Shown: positions 8,041 through 18,611 of the stretch, in pieces
Numbering within the stretch: position 1 is the first letter of the stretch
How the letters are laid out: the number at the start of each line of letters is the position of its first letter
Source: Halanaerobiaceae bacterium ANBcell28
Lineage (GTDB): Bacteria; Bacillota; Halanaerobiia; Halanaerobiales; DTU029
Direction of reading: 5' to 3'
Length of the DNA stretch: 45,945 nt
NCBI GenBank assembly: GCA_037623315.1
Contig: JBBJJH010000029.1
Location: forward strand, 1-45,945
The notes under the pieces: model-generated
Told to the model about the DNA's origin: nothing
What the model saw: the letters and a program-made list of their open reading frames with translations, nothing else
Databases searched by the model: none
Position numbers and translations under genes: made by a program

Positions 8041-8532
8041 ATGAAGCATAAACATATATTATCAGTTACTGTGGCTAATCATCCTGGAGTATTAACTCGA
8101 ATTTCAGGATTACTTAGTAGAAGAAATTTTAATATTGATAGCTTGAATGTTGGGGAAACAGATAATCCTGATTATTCTAGAATGACTATTGAGCTAAGTG
8201 CTGATGATAGAACTTTAGAACAGGTAAAAAAACAACTGGATAAGTTGATAGAGGTAATTGAAATAATTGAATTAGATAAGTCTAATATTGTTGATAGAGA
8301 TCTGGCTTTGATCCGTGTTGACTGTCCTAAAGAAAATCGTTCAGAAATAATTCAAATTGTCGATACTTTTAGAGCAAAAGTAGTGGATTTATCTAAAGAT
8401 AGCATTATGATTGAAGCAACAGGTACAGAGTATAAAATTGAAGGATTAATTGAAATCTTAAAGGAATTTGGTATTAGAGATATTGTGAGAACAGGTATTG
8501 TTGCTTTAAATCGGGGACAGGTTACTGATTAG
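8041..8532 (+). CDS. ilvN: acetolactate synthase small (regulatory) subunit IlvN/IlvH
   Basis: A 163-aa regulatory subunit with an N-terminal ACT domain (SVTVANHPGVLTRISGLLSR) and a second ACT-like half. Such subunits activate the catalytic subunit and confer valine feedback inhibition. The start lies 4 bp after the ilvB stop, with its GGAGG ribosome-binding site inside the ilvB end, so translation is probably coupled. Length and domain order are normal. Confidence 0.95.
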   Translation: MKHKHILSVTVANHPGVLTRISGLLSRRNFNIDSLNVGETDNPDYSRMTIELSADDRTLEQVKKQLDKLIEVIEIIELDKSNIVDRDLALIRVDCPKENRSEIIQIVDTFRAKVVDLSKDSIMIEATGTEYKIEGLIEILKEFGIRDIVRTGIVALNRGQVTD

Positions 8533-8641
8533 ATTGTTAAGATATATTTACTTGAAGATTGAGTGTGCTTTTTGCGTAAAGTAACTTAGTTTTTTTAAAA
8601 AAACAAGTCATTTTTAAAAAATAAATTAAGGAGTGGTTTAA

Positions 8642-9631
<990 letters not shown>

Positions 9632-9646
9632 GAGGGGAGATAAAGA

Positions 9647-11167
9647 ATGGGTAGAATAAAGATTTTTGATACTACTTTAAGAGATGGTGAACAGTCTCCT
9701 GGTGTTAGTTTGGTTGATGAAGAAAAATTGGCGATAGCTAAACAATTAGCACGCTTGAAAGTAGATGTAATTGAGGCAGGCTTTCCTATCGCCTCAAAAG
9801 GTGATTTTCTTTCAGTTAAAAAATTAGCTGATACAATTAGAGATGTTGAAGTAGCTGGTCTTGCTCGGTCTAATTTTAAGGATATAGATCGGGCATGGGA
9901 TGCTTTGAAAGATGGTGCTAATCCCAGGATTCATGTATTTATAGCTACTTCTCCTATTCATATGAAATATAAATTACGCTTAAGTGAAGAACAGGTTCTG
10001 GAAAAAGCTATAGAAGCAGTAAAGTATGCGGCTAAATATACTTCCAACATTGAGTTTTCGGCAGAGGATGCCTCTAGAAGTGAAATACCTTTTCTTTCAA
10101 AGGTTTTTGAAGAGGTAATTAAAGCAGGTGCTAAGGTTATTAATATACCTGATACTGTTGGATATGCTGTTCCTCAAGAATTTGGGAATATGATAAAGGA
10201 AATTAGAGAAAATGTAAGCAATATAGACCAGGCTGAAATTAGTGTTCATTGTCATAATGATTTAGGTCTTGCAGTTGCTAATAGTCTGGCTGCTATTGAG
10301 AATGGTGCTACTCAGATAGAGGTTGCGGTTAATGGTATTGGTGAAAGGGCTGGAAATACGGCTCTTGAGGAACTAATAATGACCTTGAGAACCAGGCAAG
10401 ATATATATCAGTCTGAAATTACTCAAGATACAAAGCAGATTATGAGACTTAGTAGGATGGTGTCTAATCTTACAGGTATGCCAATTCAGCCGAATAAGGC
10501 AATTGTAGGAGAAAATGCATTTGCACATGAATCTGGAATTCATCAGGATGGAGTAATCAAAGAGAGAACAACATATGAAATAATGGATGCAAAGTCTATT
10601 GGTCTTGAACAAAACTCTCTGGTTCTTGGAAAACATTCTGGCCGTCATGCTTTTAGAGACTTTGTGGCTGATTTAGGATATGAACTTAGTGAAAGTTCTT
10701 TTGAGGAATTATTTAAAAGGTTTAAGGACCTGGCTGATAAGAAGAAGAAGCTAAGTGCTGTTGATATAGAGGCTTTGATTAATAACGAACTCTACGCAGC
10801 TGAAAGTGTATATGAGTTAGAGTATGTATCTGTAAATAGCGGTAATACTCTTCTCCCTACTGCAACAATTAAGATAAAAAGAGAAGAAGAAGTTCTTGAA
10901 ACTGCTGCCTGTAGTGGGGATGGACCAATTGATGCTATTTTTAAGGCAATTAATGATGTGATTAGAATTGATGATGTTAAATTAATTTCTTATAAAATTG
11001 ATGCCATTACAGAGGGCACAGATGCTTTAGGTGAAGTTGTTGTTAAATTAGAAATAGATAATAAAACCTATATAGGGCATTCAGCTGATACAGATATTAT
11101 TTATGCCAGTACACTGGCTTATTTAGACGCTATTAATAAGTATATGACAGTAAAATTGAATGCTTAA
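9647..11167 (+). CDS. leuA: 2-isopropylmalate synthase LeuA
   Basis: Condenses acetyl-CoA with 2-oxoisovalerate, the first step of leucine synthesis. The 506-aa protein has the DTTLRDGEQSPG motif (8-19), the metal-binding HCHND (201-205) and a GIGERAGN motif in the TIM barrel. A C-terminal LeuA allosteric dimerisation domain of about 140 residues is the usual leucine-binding region. It lies 15 bp after ilvC with GAGGGGAG as ribosome-binding site. The full length with regulatory domain argues for the biosynthetic, leucine-inhibited form. Citramalate synthase is the main alternative family but is less likely next to leuCDB. Confidence 0.94.
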   Translation: MGRIKIFDTTLRDGEQSPGVSLVDEEKLAIAKQLARLKVDVIEAGFPIASKGDFLSVKKLADTIRDVEVAGLARSNFKDIDRAWDALKDGANPRIHVFIATSPIHMKYKLRLSEEQVLEKAIEAVKYAAKYTSNIEFSAEDASRSEIPFLSKVFEEVIKAGAKVINIPDTVGYAVPQEFGNMIKEIRENVSNIDQAEISVHCHNDLGLAVANSLAAIENGATQIEVAVNGIGERAGNTALEELIMTLRTRQDIYQSEITQDTKQIMRLSRMVSNLTGMPIQPNKAIVGENAFAHESGIHQDGVIKERTTYEIMDAKSIGLEQNSLVLGKHSGRHAFRDFVADLGYELSESSFEELFKRFKDLADKKKKLSAVDIEALINNELYAAESVYELEYVSVNSGNTLLPTATIKIKREEEVLETAACSGDGPIDAIFKAINDVIRIDDVKLISYKIDAITEGTDALGEVVVKLEIDNKTYIGHSADTDIIYASTLAYLDAINKYMTVKLNA

Positions 11168-11302
11168 TCTATAAGGCTGCTTGTTTTTGAGAACTATTTT
11201 AAATGTTAGTTAAATTGTATAGATGCTTTATTAGCATTGTTAGAAGTTACAACCCGTATAATCGTTGGGGAAAATTTATTATAATATAAGGAGGGGATGT
11301 AT

Positions 11303-12565
11303 ATGGGGATGACGATGGTTGAAAAGATTATTGCTGCCCATACTGAGTTTGATCAAGTAAAAGCAGGACAGATAGTTAATGCGAAAGTTGATATGGTCCT
11401 TGGTAATGATGTTACAACTCCAGTTGCTATTAAGGAGTTTAATAAAATTGGAGTAGATAAGGTTTATGATAAGGATAGGGTGGCTATTGTTCCTGATCAT
11501 TTTACACCAAATAAGGATATTAAGTCTGCTGAGCATGCTAAGATGATTAGGAAATTTGCTAAAAAATATGAGATTACAAATTATTTTGAAATAGGTCAAA
11601 TGGGTATTGAACACTGCCTCTTACCAGAAAAAGGATTGGCTTTACCTGGTGAAATTATTGTTGGTGCTGATTCACATACCTGTACCTATGGTGCCTTAGG
11701 TGCTTTAGCAACTGGTGTTGGTAGTACTGATATTGCTGCTGCTATGGCTAGTGGCTATTTGTGGTTCAGAGTTCCTGAAACAATTAAATTTGTTTATAAA
11801 GGTGAGCTGAAGCCATGGGTTAGTGGTAAAGACTTAATTCTTCATACAATTGGTGATATAGGTGTTGATGGTGCGCTTTATAAGGCTATGGAATTTACTG
11901 GCGAGGTTATTGAGCAGTTATCCATGGACGGAAGAATGACCATGTCCAATATGGCTATTGAAGCTGGTGGGAAATGTGGCTTAATAGCTTCTGATGATAA
12001 AACTGAGGCTTATTTAAAAGATAGGGCTAGTAGAGAATATACGGCTTATTATAGTGATGAAGATGCTAATTATGAGCGTGTTATTGAATATGATGTTAGT
12101 AAAATAGAACCTCAGATTGCTTTCCCGCATTTGCCGGAAAACACTAGATCAGTTAGTGAGTCCAGTCATGTGAAGATAGATCAATCTGTTATTGGTTCAT
12201 GTACAAATGGTAGAATTGAAGATTTAAGGATAGCAGCAGAGGTGTTTAAAGGTAATAAAGTTCACTCTGATGTTAGATGTATTATCTTCCCTGGAACTCA
12301 AGAGATATATAAACAGGCTGTACAAGAGGGTCTTGTGGAAATATTTATTGATGCAGGTGTTGCTTTTAGTACACCTACCTGTGGACCTTGTCTTGGAGGT
12401 CATATGGGTATTCTGGCTAAAGGTGAAAAAGCCATTGCTACTACTAATCGTAATTTTGTTGGTAGAATGGGTCATCCTGAGAGCGAAGTTTATTTATCTA
12501 ATCCAGCAGTTGCTGCAGCTTCTGCAATTAAAGGATATATAGCTCATCCAGAGGAGGTTCTATAA
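11303..12565 (+). CDS. leuC: 3-isopropylmalate dehydratase large subunit LeuC
   Basis: Isomerises 2- to 3-isopropylmalate together with LeuD. The 420-aa protein is of the shorter LeuC2/HacA-like type. It has [10 protein letters not shown] and the 4Fe-4S ligands Cys300 (GSCTNG), Cys360 and Cys363 (TCGPC). Four in-frame ATG codons lie at 11297, 11303, 11309 and 11315. AAGGAGGGG touches the first, so 11303 (MGMTMVEKI) is preferred and also matches the usual N-terminus of this LeuC type. Its stop overlaps the leuD start by one base (TAATG). Confidence 0.95.
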   Translation: MGMTMVEKIIAAHTEFDQVKAGQIVNAKVDMVLGNDVTTPVAIKEFNKIGVDKVYDKDRVAIVPDHFTPNKDIKSAEHAKMIRKFAKKYEITNYFEIGQMGIEHCLLPEKGLALPGEIIVGADSHTCTYGALGALATGVGSTDIAAAMASGYLWFRVPETIKFVYKGELKPWVSGKDLILHTIGDIGVDGALYKAMEFTGEVIEQLSMDGRMTMSNMAIEAGGKCGLIASDDKTEAYLKDRASREYTAYYSDEDANYERVIEYDVSKIEPQIAFPHLPENTRSVSESSHVKIDQSVIGSCTNGRIEDLRIAAEVFKGNKVHSDVRCIIFPGTQEIYKQAVQEGLVEIFIDAGVAFSTPTCGPCLGGHMGILAKGEKAIATTNRNFVGRMGHPESEVYLSNPAVAAASAIKGYIAHPEEVL

Positions 12566-13065
12566 TGAAGTTAAAAGGAAAAGTATTTAAGTATGGAGAT
12601 AATGTTGATACAGATGTAATTATTCCAGCTCGTTATTTGAATAGTTCTGATCCTAAAGAACTGGCTAAATACTGTATGAAGGATATAGATGAGAATTTTG
12701 CCACTGAGGTAGAAGATGGTGACATCATTATTGGTGGGAGAAATTTTGGATCTGGAAGTTCCCGTGAACATGCTCCTATATCTATTAAAGCAGCAGGCGT
12801 TTCCTGTGTAATTGCTGAAAGTTTTGCTCGTATCTTTTATCGAAATTCTATTAATATTGGACTTCCAATATTAATTTCTAAAGAAGCAGTAGAGAATATT
12901 GATGCTGCTTCTAAGATTGAAGTAGATCTAGATTCTGGTCAAATCAAAGATTTAGATAATGACAAAACTTATCAAGCTGAGCCATTTCCTGAGTTTATGC
13001 AGGAAATCATTAAAGCTGGTGGCTTGATTGAGAAAGTTAAAAAGGAGGTTAATAAAAATGCCTAG
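12565..13065 (+). CDS. leuD: 3-isopropylmalate dehydratase small subunit LeuD
   Basis: The 166-aa swivel-domain partner of LeuC. It shows [15 protein letters not shown] near the N-terminus and [14 protein letters not shown], which bind substrate. The short form is typical of partners of the LeuC2 type. ATG 12565 overlaps the leuC stop, with GAGGAGG inside leuC, so the two subunits should be translationally coupled. The 3' end overlaps leuB by 8 bp. Confidence 0.95.
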   Translation: MKLKGKVFKYGDNVDTDVIIPARYLNSSDPKELAKYCMKDIDENFATEVEDGDIIIGGRNFGSGSSREHAPISIKAAGVSCVIAESFARIFYRNSINIGLPILISKEAVENIDAASKIEVDLDSGQIKDLDNDKTYQAEPFPEFMQEIIKAGGLIEKVKKEVNKNA

Positions 13066-14107
13066 AATTGCGTTAATTCCTGGAGATGGAATAGGAAAAG
13101 AAGTAGTTAGAGAAGGCATGAAGGTTTTAGAGTATTTTAACTCTAAAAATGATTTGAACCTCTCATTTGAAGAATTTGATCTTGGGGCAGACAGGTATTT
13201 AAAAACTGGTGAGCTTGTTCCAGAGAATGTTTTGAATGAATTAGAAACATTTGATGCTATTTATTTAGGTGCAGTAGGAGATCCTGCTGTTGAACCTGGA
13301 GTACTGGAAAAAGGTATTCTTTTGAATTTACGCTTTTACTTTGATCAGTATGTAAACTTAAGACCTGTTAAACTTTATAACGAAAGATTTTGTCCTTTGA
13401 AAGATAAAACTTGTGATGATCTTAATTTTATGGTAGTCAGGGAAAATACTGAGGGTATTTATGCTGGTGTAGGTGGTTTCTTTAAAAAAGATACCCCTGA
13501 TGAGATAGCCACACAGGATATGATATCAACTCGTAAAGGTGTTGACAGGATTATTAAATATGCTTTTGAATATGCTCAAGAGACTAAGGGTAAGTTGACT
13601 ATTTGTGATAAGAGTAATGTTCTAACTTATTCCCATAATCTCTGGCAGAGGGCCTTTAAAGATATAGCTGAAAATTATAGTGATGTAGAAACAGATCATT
13701 ATTTAATTGATGCTATTACTATGAAAATGGTTAGAAACCCTGAAATTTTTGATGTAATAGTAACCTGTAATATCTTTGGTGATATTATTACTGACCTGGG
13801 AGCTGAGCTTCAAGGCGGTATGGGTCTGGCTGCTTCTGGTAATATTAATCCAGATACAGTTTCTATGTTTGAGCCAGTTCATGGTTCAGCACCAGATATA
13901 GCTGGGCAAAATATTGCTAATCCGCTGGCTGCAGTAATGTCAGCAGGTATGATTCTTGAGTATCTAGGTCACAGTGATTTGAATGAAAAAGTAGATGCAG
14001 TAGTTAAAAAATCACTTGATGATAATCTCCTTACAGTTGATATGGGTGGAGAATTAAGCACCTCTGAAATGGGAGATAATATTGTAGAAATGTTGAAAGA
14101 TATGTAG
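13058..14107 (+). CDS. leuB: 3-isopropylmalate dehydrogenase (isocitrate/isopropylmalate dehydrogenase family)
   Basis: Oxidatively decarboxylates 3-isopropylmalate in leucine synthesis. The 349-aa protein starts [16 protein letters not shown] and has [24 protein letters not shown] and the metal-binding segment [18 protein letters not shown]. The [11 protein letters not shown] segment looks more like isocitrate/homoisocitrate-type members or actinobacterial LeuB than the common VRELTGGIYFG of most LeuB. The leuACD context makes LeuB the best call. ATG 13058 is chosen because AAGGAGG (13051-13058 region of leuD) lies just upstream and the first residues match family N-termini; longer in-frame starts lie inside leuD. 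Confidence 0.88.
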   Translation: MPRIALIPGDGIGKEVVREGMKVLEYFNSKNDLNLSFEEFDLGADRYLKTGELVPENVLNELETFDAIYLGAVGDPAVEPGVLEKGILLNLRFYFDQYVNLRPVKLYNERFCPLKDKTCDDLNFMVVRENTEGIYAGVGGFFKKDTPDEIATQDMISTRKGVDRIIKYAFEYAQETKGKLTICDKSNVLTYSHNLWQRAFKDIAENYSDVETDHYLIDAITMKMVRNPEIFDVIVTCNIFGDIITDLGAELQGGMGLAASGNINPDTVSMFEPVHGSAPDIAGQNIANPLAAVMSAGMILEYLGHSDLNEKVDAVVKKSLDDNLLTVDMGGELSTSEMGDNIVEMLKDM

Positions 14108-14167
14108 TTGAGATTATATTTAAGTAAATAAATTTACCCATTTATATATTAATATAGTTTTTGAAAA

Positions 14168-14204
14168 AAACACCCTTGTAGAGCAAACTTTACAGGGGTG
14201 TTTC
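14168..14204 (+). terminator. terminator after leuB
   Basis: Stem CACCCTTGTA (14171-14180) with TACAGGGGTG (14191-14200), one wobble pair, followed by a short TTT. The U tail is weak but the position after leuB and before the next ribosome-binding site fits the end of the Ilv-Leu block. Confidence 0.65.
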
Positions 14205-14241
14205 GTATATATCTACGTCAGAAAAAAAAGGAGGTATTATG

Positions 14242-15417
14242 ATGTGTAATAACTTATTTTCAGAACGAATTAGCAATGTTTCAAAGTCTTTTATTAGGGA
14301 GATTTTGAAGGTAGCAATAGATCCTGATATGATTTCTTTTGCAGGAGGTCTGCCCAATAAGGATTTGTTTCCAGTTCAAGAAGTGCAAGAGGCTGCTAAT
14401 CAGCGGTTTGATCTGTATGGTAAAGATATTCTTCAGTATAGTAGTACAGAGGGCTATCTTCCTCTTAGAGAATATATAGCTAGAAGATATAGGGATAGAG
14501 GAATTGAAGTTGAGGCTAGAAATATATTGATAACAAGTGGATCCCAACAGGGCCTTGACTTAATAGGGAAGATTTTTATGAATAAAGGTGATGAGATTAT
14601 TATTGAGGAACCAGGTTATCTGGGAGCAATTCAGGCTTTTTCCTTATATCAACCATCTTTCCAGACAGTTCCTTTATTAGATGATGGACTTGAGTTGGAA
14701 ATACTGGCTAATACTTTGGATAGATCTTCTTCCAAATTGATTTATCTGGTTCCTAATTTTCAAAACCCCTCAGGGGTAAGATATAGTGAAGAAAATAGGA
14801 AAGCAATTGTTAAGATGATTGCTGGAAAAGATATAATACTTGTTGAAGATGATCCTTATGGAGAACTGAGATATGTTGGTGAAGATATTGTATCTTTTAA
14901 AAAGCTAAGAAATAATAATACTATTTTATTAGGGACATTTTCAAAACTAGTTGCTCCATCCTTCAGAATCGCATGGATGGTGGCTGATGATGAGATAATG
15001 GAAAAACTAATCGTAGCTAAACAGGCTTCAGATTTACATACAAACTATATTGGACAACGGATAGTGTATCAGTATATAATCAATAATGGACTTGATGCAC
15101 ATATCTATAAAATAAAGGATAGATATAATAAGCAACGTTTAAAAATGATAGAAGCAATAAATGAATACTTAGCTAAGGAAGTTTCTATAACAAAGGTTGA
15201 AGGCGGAATGTTTTTGTGGATGACTCTTCCTGAAGGAATGGATTCTTTGAAACTGTTCGATATAGCAATAACGAAAAAAGTTGCTTTCGTACCTGGTCTC
15301 CCTTTTTATATAAATAAGGAGTCGGTAAATACTCTGCGTTTAAATTTTTCCTGTCCAGATGAAGAGATGATAGAAGTGGGTGTTAAAAGGCTGGCTGAGG
15401 CAATAAGAGAGTATTAA
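14242..15417 (+). CDS. class I/II PLP-dependent aminotransferase (LysN/ARO8-like), copy A
   Basis: A 391-aa fold-type I aminotransferase with SFAGGLPN, TSGSQQGLDL, VPNFQNPSG, EDDPYGELRY and PLP Lys235 in GTFSKLVAPSFRIAW. This pattern is that of the 2-aminoadipate/aromatic/branched-chain aminotransferase group, whose substrates cannot be told from sequence alone. No MocR-type DNA-binding domain is present. Two ATG codons are adjacent (14239, 14242); 14242 gives the better spacing (7 bp) to AAGGAGG at 14228-14234. A diverged paralogue lies at 17316-18512. Being next to the Ilv-Leu genes it may transaminate 2-oxo acids, but that is inference. Confidence 0.87.
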   Translation: MCNNLFSERISNVSKSFIREILKVAIDPDMISFAGGLPNKDLFPVQEVQEAANQRFDLYGKDILQYSSTEGYLPLREYIARRYRDRGIEVEARNILITSGSQQGLDLIGKIFMNKGDEIIIEEPGYLGAIQAFSLYQPSFQTVPLLDDGLELEILANTLDRSSSKLIYLVPNFQNPSGVRYSEENRKAIVKMIAGKDIILVEDDPYGELRYVGEDIVSFKKLRNNNTILLGTFSKLVAPSFRIAWMVADDEIMEKLIVAKQASDLHTNYIGQRIVYQYIINNGLDAHIYKIKDRYNKQRLKMIEAINEYLAKEVSITKVEGGMFLWMTLPEGMDSLKLFDIAITKKVAFVPGLPFYINKESVNTLRLNFSCPDEEMIEVGVKRLAEAIREY

Positions 15418-15480
15418 ATATTATAGCAGTAGTTTTTTCATTCAAGTAGAAAAATATTAATACCAGGAGTTGAATTATAA

Positions 15481-16110
15481 ATGAACTGTAAAATATGTAA
15501 TAGTGATAAAATAGAAACAATAAACTTACAATCACCATATTATTTTTGTCAGGATTGTGAGCTAATTTTTATTGATGAGAATGAGATATTAGATCATCAA
15601 GAAGAAAAAGAACGTTATGCAGAACATGAAAATACACCTGATAATCCTGGTTATGTAAATATGTTTGAAACATTTATTGATATTGTGATTGAGCCACATA
15701 CAGAAAAAGTCAAGAGATTGCTAGATTTTGGATGTGGACCAGGTCCTGTCCTTGCAGATTTGTTAAAAGAAAAAGGCTTTGAGGTAGATATTTATGATCC
15801 TTATTTTTTTTCTAAAAAAGTTTATCAGGGTAAAAAGTATGATTTAATAACATCTACTGAAGTTTTTGAGCATTTAAAAGATCCTGCTAAAGAGATTGAG
15901 AATCTATTATTGCATTTAAACAAAGGTGGGTATTTAGCTATTATGACAGTTTTCCATCCTGGAGTATATGAATTTGCTAACTGGTGGTATCATAGAGATC
16001 CTACACATATTACCTTTTATAATAGTAAAACCTTTGCAAAAATAGCGAAGAAATATAACTTAGAATTGGTCTTTGAAGATGGAAAAAAGTACTGTTTGTT
16101 TAAAAATTAA
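15481..16110 (+). CDS. class I SAM-dependent methyltransferase with N-terminal zinc ribbon
   Basis: A 209-aa protein with two CxxC pairs (Cys3/Cys6 and Cys23/Cys26), which should form a zinc ribbon. A class I methyltransferase domain follows, with SAM-binding motif LLDFGCGPGPVLADLL, acidic motif II near IYDPYF and motif IV-like STEVFEHLKDP. The HRDPTHITFYN segment is shared by Methyltransf_23-type enzymes. The substrate is unknown; RNA-related or small-molecule targets are both possible. It stands between the two aminotransferase paralogues with its own spacer of 63 bp upstream. Confidence 0.8.
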   Translation: MNCKICNSDKIETINLQSPYYFCQDCELIFIDENEILDHQEEKERYAEHENTPDNPGYVNMFETFIDIVIEPHTEKVKRLLDFGCGPGPVLADLLKEKGFEVDIYDPYFFSKKVYQGKKYDLITSTEVFEHLKDPAKEIENLLLHLNKGGYLAIMTVFHPGVYEFANWWYHRDPTHITFYNSKTFAKIAKKYNLELVFEDGKKYCLFKN

Positions 16111-16244
16111 AGGATAGAAAGTTTAAAATCCAGGAAATTGTATTTATAACTGTTAGTGTCAAGAAAATTATAAAATTAGATGGTGAAGTCAATATTATAT
16201 TAATACATTTAACTGGACTAAGAAAATACAAGATTGACTGCAAA

Positions 16245-16273
16245 TTGTTTAACCATATGAATTGTGATATAAT
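16245..16273 (+). promoter_or_regulatory. possible sigma-A promoter for the Rpn gene
   Basis: A perfect TATAAT at 16268-16273 with a weak TTGTTT at 16245-16250, 17-bp spacer, about 50 bp before the start of the Rpn-family gene. Confidence 0.5.
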
Positions 16274-16324
16274 TGGTATATATTAGTTTTAATAGAATCA
16301 GTGGGTATAAAGGGGGATTTCTTT

Positions 16325-17269
16325 ATGTGTAGATTAAATCCTAGGGTTGATTTTGCTTTTAAGAAACTTTTTGGTAGTGAAGAAAATAAAGATATTTTGA
16401 TTTCTTTTATCAATTCAATTGTAGACGAAAACCAGAAAATTATGGATTTGATTATAAAGAATCCATATAATGAAAAAGAGTTTCATAATGACAAGCTATC
16501 TATATTAGACATAAAAGCTGTAGACGAAAAAGATAATTGGTATAATATTGAAATGCAGATAACAGATCAGGAGTATTATGATAAAAGAGCACTGTATTAT
16601 TGGGCTAGATTATATACAGGACAATTAAAAACGGGTATTAATTATGATAAATTAGAAAAGTCTATAGTAATTAATATTCTTAATTTTAATTGCCTAGATG
16701 AAGAGGATTATCATAATATATATAAATTACTTAATTGTTATTCTAAAGAAAAACTAAACGATGATATAGAAATACATTTTATTGAATTAGACAAATATGA
16801 TAAAGAGCTAGATGAGGTTCAAACTACATTAGATAGATGGGTTGAATTTTTAAAGAGAGCCCATAAATATAATAGAGATAAAATACCTTATCAATTAGCA
16901 GAGGTTAAGAACTTAGAAAAGGCAATTAAAGTACTTGATACAATGTATTTAAGTGAAGATGAGAGAGAGCTTTATGAAGCTAGGTTGAAGTGGTTAAGAG
17001 ATGAAGAAATGGCAATTAAAACAGCAGAAAGAAAAGGTGAAAGAAGGGGATTAGAAATTGGTATGAAAAAGGGAATTGAAGAAGGTATGAAAAAAGGAAT
17101 TGAAAAAGGAATTGAAAAAGGAATTGAAAAAGGAATTGAGAAAGGAACCAGGGGAATAGCAATTAATATGTTACGAGTTGGATTTGAAATTAAAGAGATA
17201 GCTAAAATAACAAATATTGTAGAAAGTGAATTAGAAGATTTAAAAAAAGAAGTATCTAAGAATAAATAG
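16325..17269 (+). CDS. Rpn-family PD-(D/E)XK nuclease with GIEK-repeat tail
   Basis: A 314-aa protein of the Rpn/YhgA-like (PDDEXK_2) family, sometimes labelled putative transposase. The N-terminus NPRVDFAFKKLFG is characteristic. The likely nuclease core is D62 (ILDIKA) followed by E76-x-Q78 (NIEMQ). A long helical middle is followed by the tandem tetrapeptides GMKK/GIEE/GIEK and a short basic-acidic C-terminus. ATG 16325 follows AGGGGG (16311-16316, 8 bp); the upstream in-frame GTG 16301 has no ribosome-binding site. Known Rpn proteins are DNA nucleases linked to recombination and phage defence, sometimes inhibited by a short C-terminal product from an internal start. That control is not proven here. 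Confidence 0.87.
   Translation: MCRLNPRVDFAFKKLFGSEENKDILISFINSIVDENQKIMDLIIKNPYNEKEFHNDKLSILDIKAVDEKDNWYNIEMQITDQEYYDKRALYYWARLYTGQLKTGINYDKLEKSIVINILNFNCLDEEDYHNIYKLLNCYSKEKLNDDIEIHFIELDKYDKELDEVQTTLDRWVEFLKRAHKYNRDKIPYQLAEVKNLEKAIKVLDTMYLSEDERELYEARLKWLRDEEMAIKTAERKGERRGLEIGMKKGIEEGMKKGIEKGIEKGIEKGIEKGTRGIAINMLRVGFEIKEIAKITNIVESELEDLKKEVSKNK
17060..17143 (+). repeat. in-frame tandem 12-nt repeat inside the Rpn gene
   Basis: Seven consecutive 12-nt units of the form GGAATTGAAAAA or GGTATGAAAAAA. They encode GMKK-GIEE-GMKK-GIEK-GIEK-GIEK-GIEK. Three consecutive units (17096-17131) are identical. Unit gain or loss would keep the frame. Two in-frame ATG codons (17063 and 17087) lie inside. 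Confidence 0.95.
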
Positions 17270-17315
17270 ATTAAATATAAAATAGATATTAGTTAATTAG
17301 GGGAGGATTCATAAT

Positions 17316-18512
17316 ATGTATAATAAATTATTAGCTAGTAGAGTACAGGAAATGGGCAATAGTGAATTAGCAGGATTGATGAGTTTAATTGCTAGAGATG
17401 ATATTATATCATTTGCTGGAGGGATTCCAGATCAGGAGGTCTTTCCTTATCAAGAATTGTCTGCTCTAAATGATAAATTGTTTAGTAAATTTGGTGTTAA
17501 TGTTTTTCAATATACTAGTACTGATGGTATTAAACCATTGAAAGAATATTTGATAGAGTTTTTAGCAAAAAGAGGGATTAAGACAAATAGTGATGAGTTA
17601 ATTATAACTACTGGTTCACAACAGGGTTTAGATTTACTTAGCAAGATCTTAATAGATCCAGGAGATCTTGTATTTACAGAAAAACCTGGATATGTTGGTG
17701 GTATTGGTGCAATAAAAAGTTATCAGGCAGATATTCTTGGATTGGATATGCAAGAAGATGGGATAGATGTAGAGATGTTTGAAGAAGAACTAAAGAAAGC
17801 CAGAAAGCAAGGAAAGGTAGTTAAATTCGTTTATCTTGTTCCTGATTTTTCAAATCCTTCTGGGAGGAGATTGTCGGTAGAAAAAAGGAAAAAAGTATTA
17901 GAATTGGCTGAAGAATATAATTTTTATATTATTGAGGATACTCCATATAGTGAATTGAATTATTTTTCTGAGCGATTACCATTTATTAAAGAATTAGATG
18001 AAAACAATCGGGTTTTATTTATGGGTACTTTTTCTAAGTTTTTTATACCTGGATTAAGAATTGCCTGGATATGTGCAGAGAAAGAAATAATAGATATATG
18101 CTGTAATGCTAAACAAAATGCAGATTTGGCTTCAAATACTTATGGACAATTACTTCTTACAGAAGCAGGCAACGAGGGATTGATTGAGAAGCAATCTCTC
18201 AGGATAAAACCTTTTTACAGTGAAAGATTAAAGGCAATGGGGAAAGCTTTAGCAAAATATATGCCTGAATCGGTTTCATACTATGATGCAGAAGGTGGTT
18301 TTTTCTACTGGCTTAACTTGCCTGAGAATATTAAGGCTGGAAAATTATTTTTAAAAGCTATTGAAAATAAGGTTGCTTTTGTAACAGGAAATGCTTTTTT
18401 TCCTCGCTATAGTGATGGTGATAATTATATAAGGATGTCTTTTTCAAAGACTATGCCAGCTGATATTGATAAAGGTGTTAAAATATTAGCTGATTTGATA
18501 AGGGATTATTAA
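17316..18512 (+). CDS. class I/II PLP-dependent aminotransferase (LysN/ARO8-like), copy B
   Basis: A 398-aa paralogue of the gene at 14242-15417, sharing SFAGG(I/L)P, TTGSQQGLDLL, VPDFSNPSG, EDTPYSELNY and the PLP motif GTFSKFFIPGLRIAW with Lys241. The two copies are clearly homologous along their whole length but well diverged, so the duplication is old or one copy was acquired. Substrate specificity is not predictable; 2-oxo acids of branched-chain or aromatic amino acids are typical for the group. ATG 17316 has GGGGAGG upstream. Confidence 0.87.
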   Translation: MYNKLLASRVQEMGNSELAGLMSLIARDDIISFAGGIPDQEVFPYQELSALNDKLFSKFGVNVFQYTSTDGIKPLKEYLIEFLAKRGIKTNSDELIITTGSQQGLDLLSKILIDPGDLVFTEKPGYVGGIGAIKSYQADILGLDMQEDGIDVEMFEEELKKARKQGKVVKFVYLVPDFSNPSGRRLSVEKRKKVLELAEEYNFYIIEDTPYSELNYFSERLPFIKELDENNRVLFMGTFSKFFIPGLRIAWICAEKEIIDICCNAKQNADLASNTYGQLLLTEAGNEGLIEKQSLRIKPFYSERLKAMGKALAKYMPESVSYYDAEGGFFYWLNLPENIKAGKLFLKAIENKVAFVTGNAFFPRYSDGDNYIRMSFSKTMPADIDKGVKILADLIRDY

Positions 18513-18611
18513 AGAGAGAAATTTTGCTTAGAAGTGACTTGCGTTTGGATTAAATTTTTAAAATTAATAAGCTATGCTTATAGAAGATAAGCTGGCTGTG
18601 GGGGATATATT

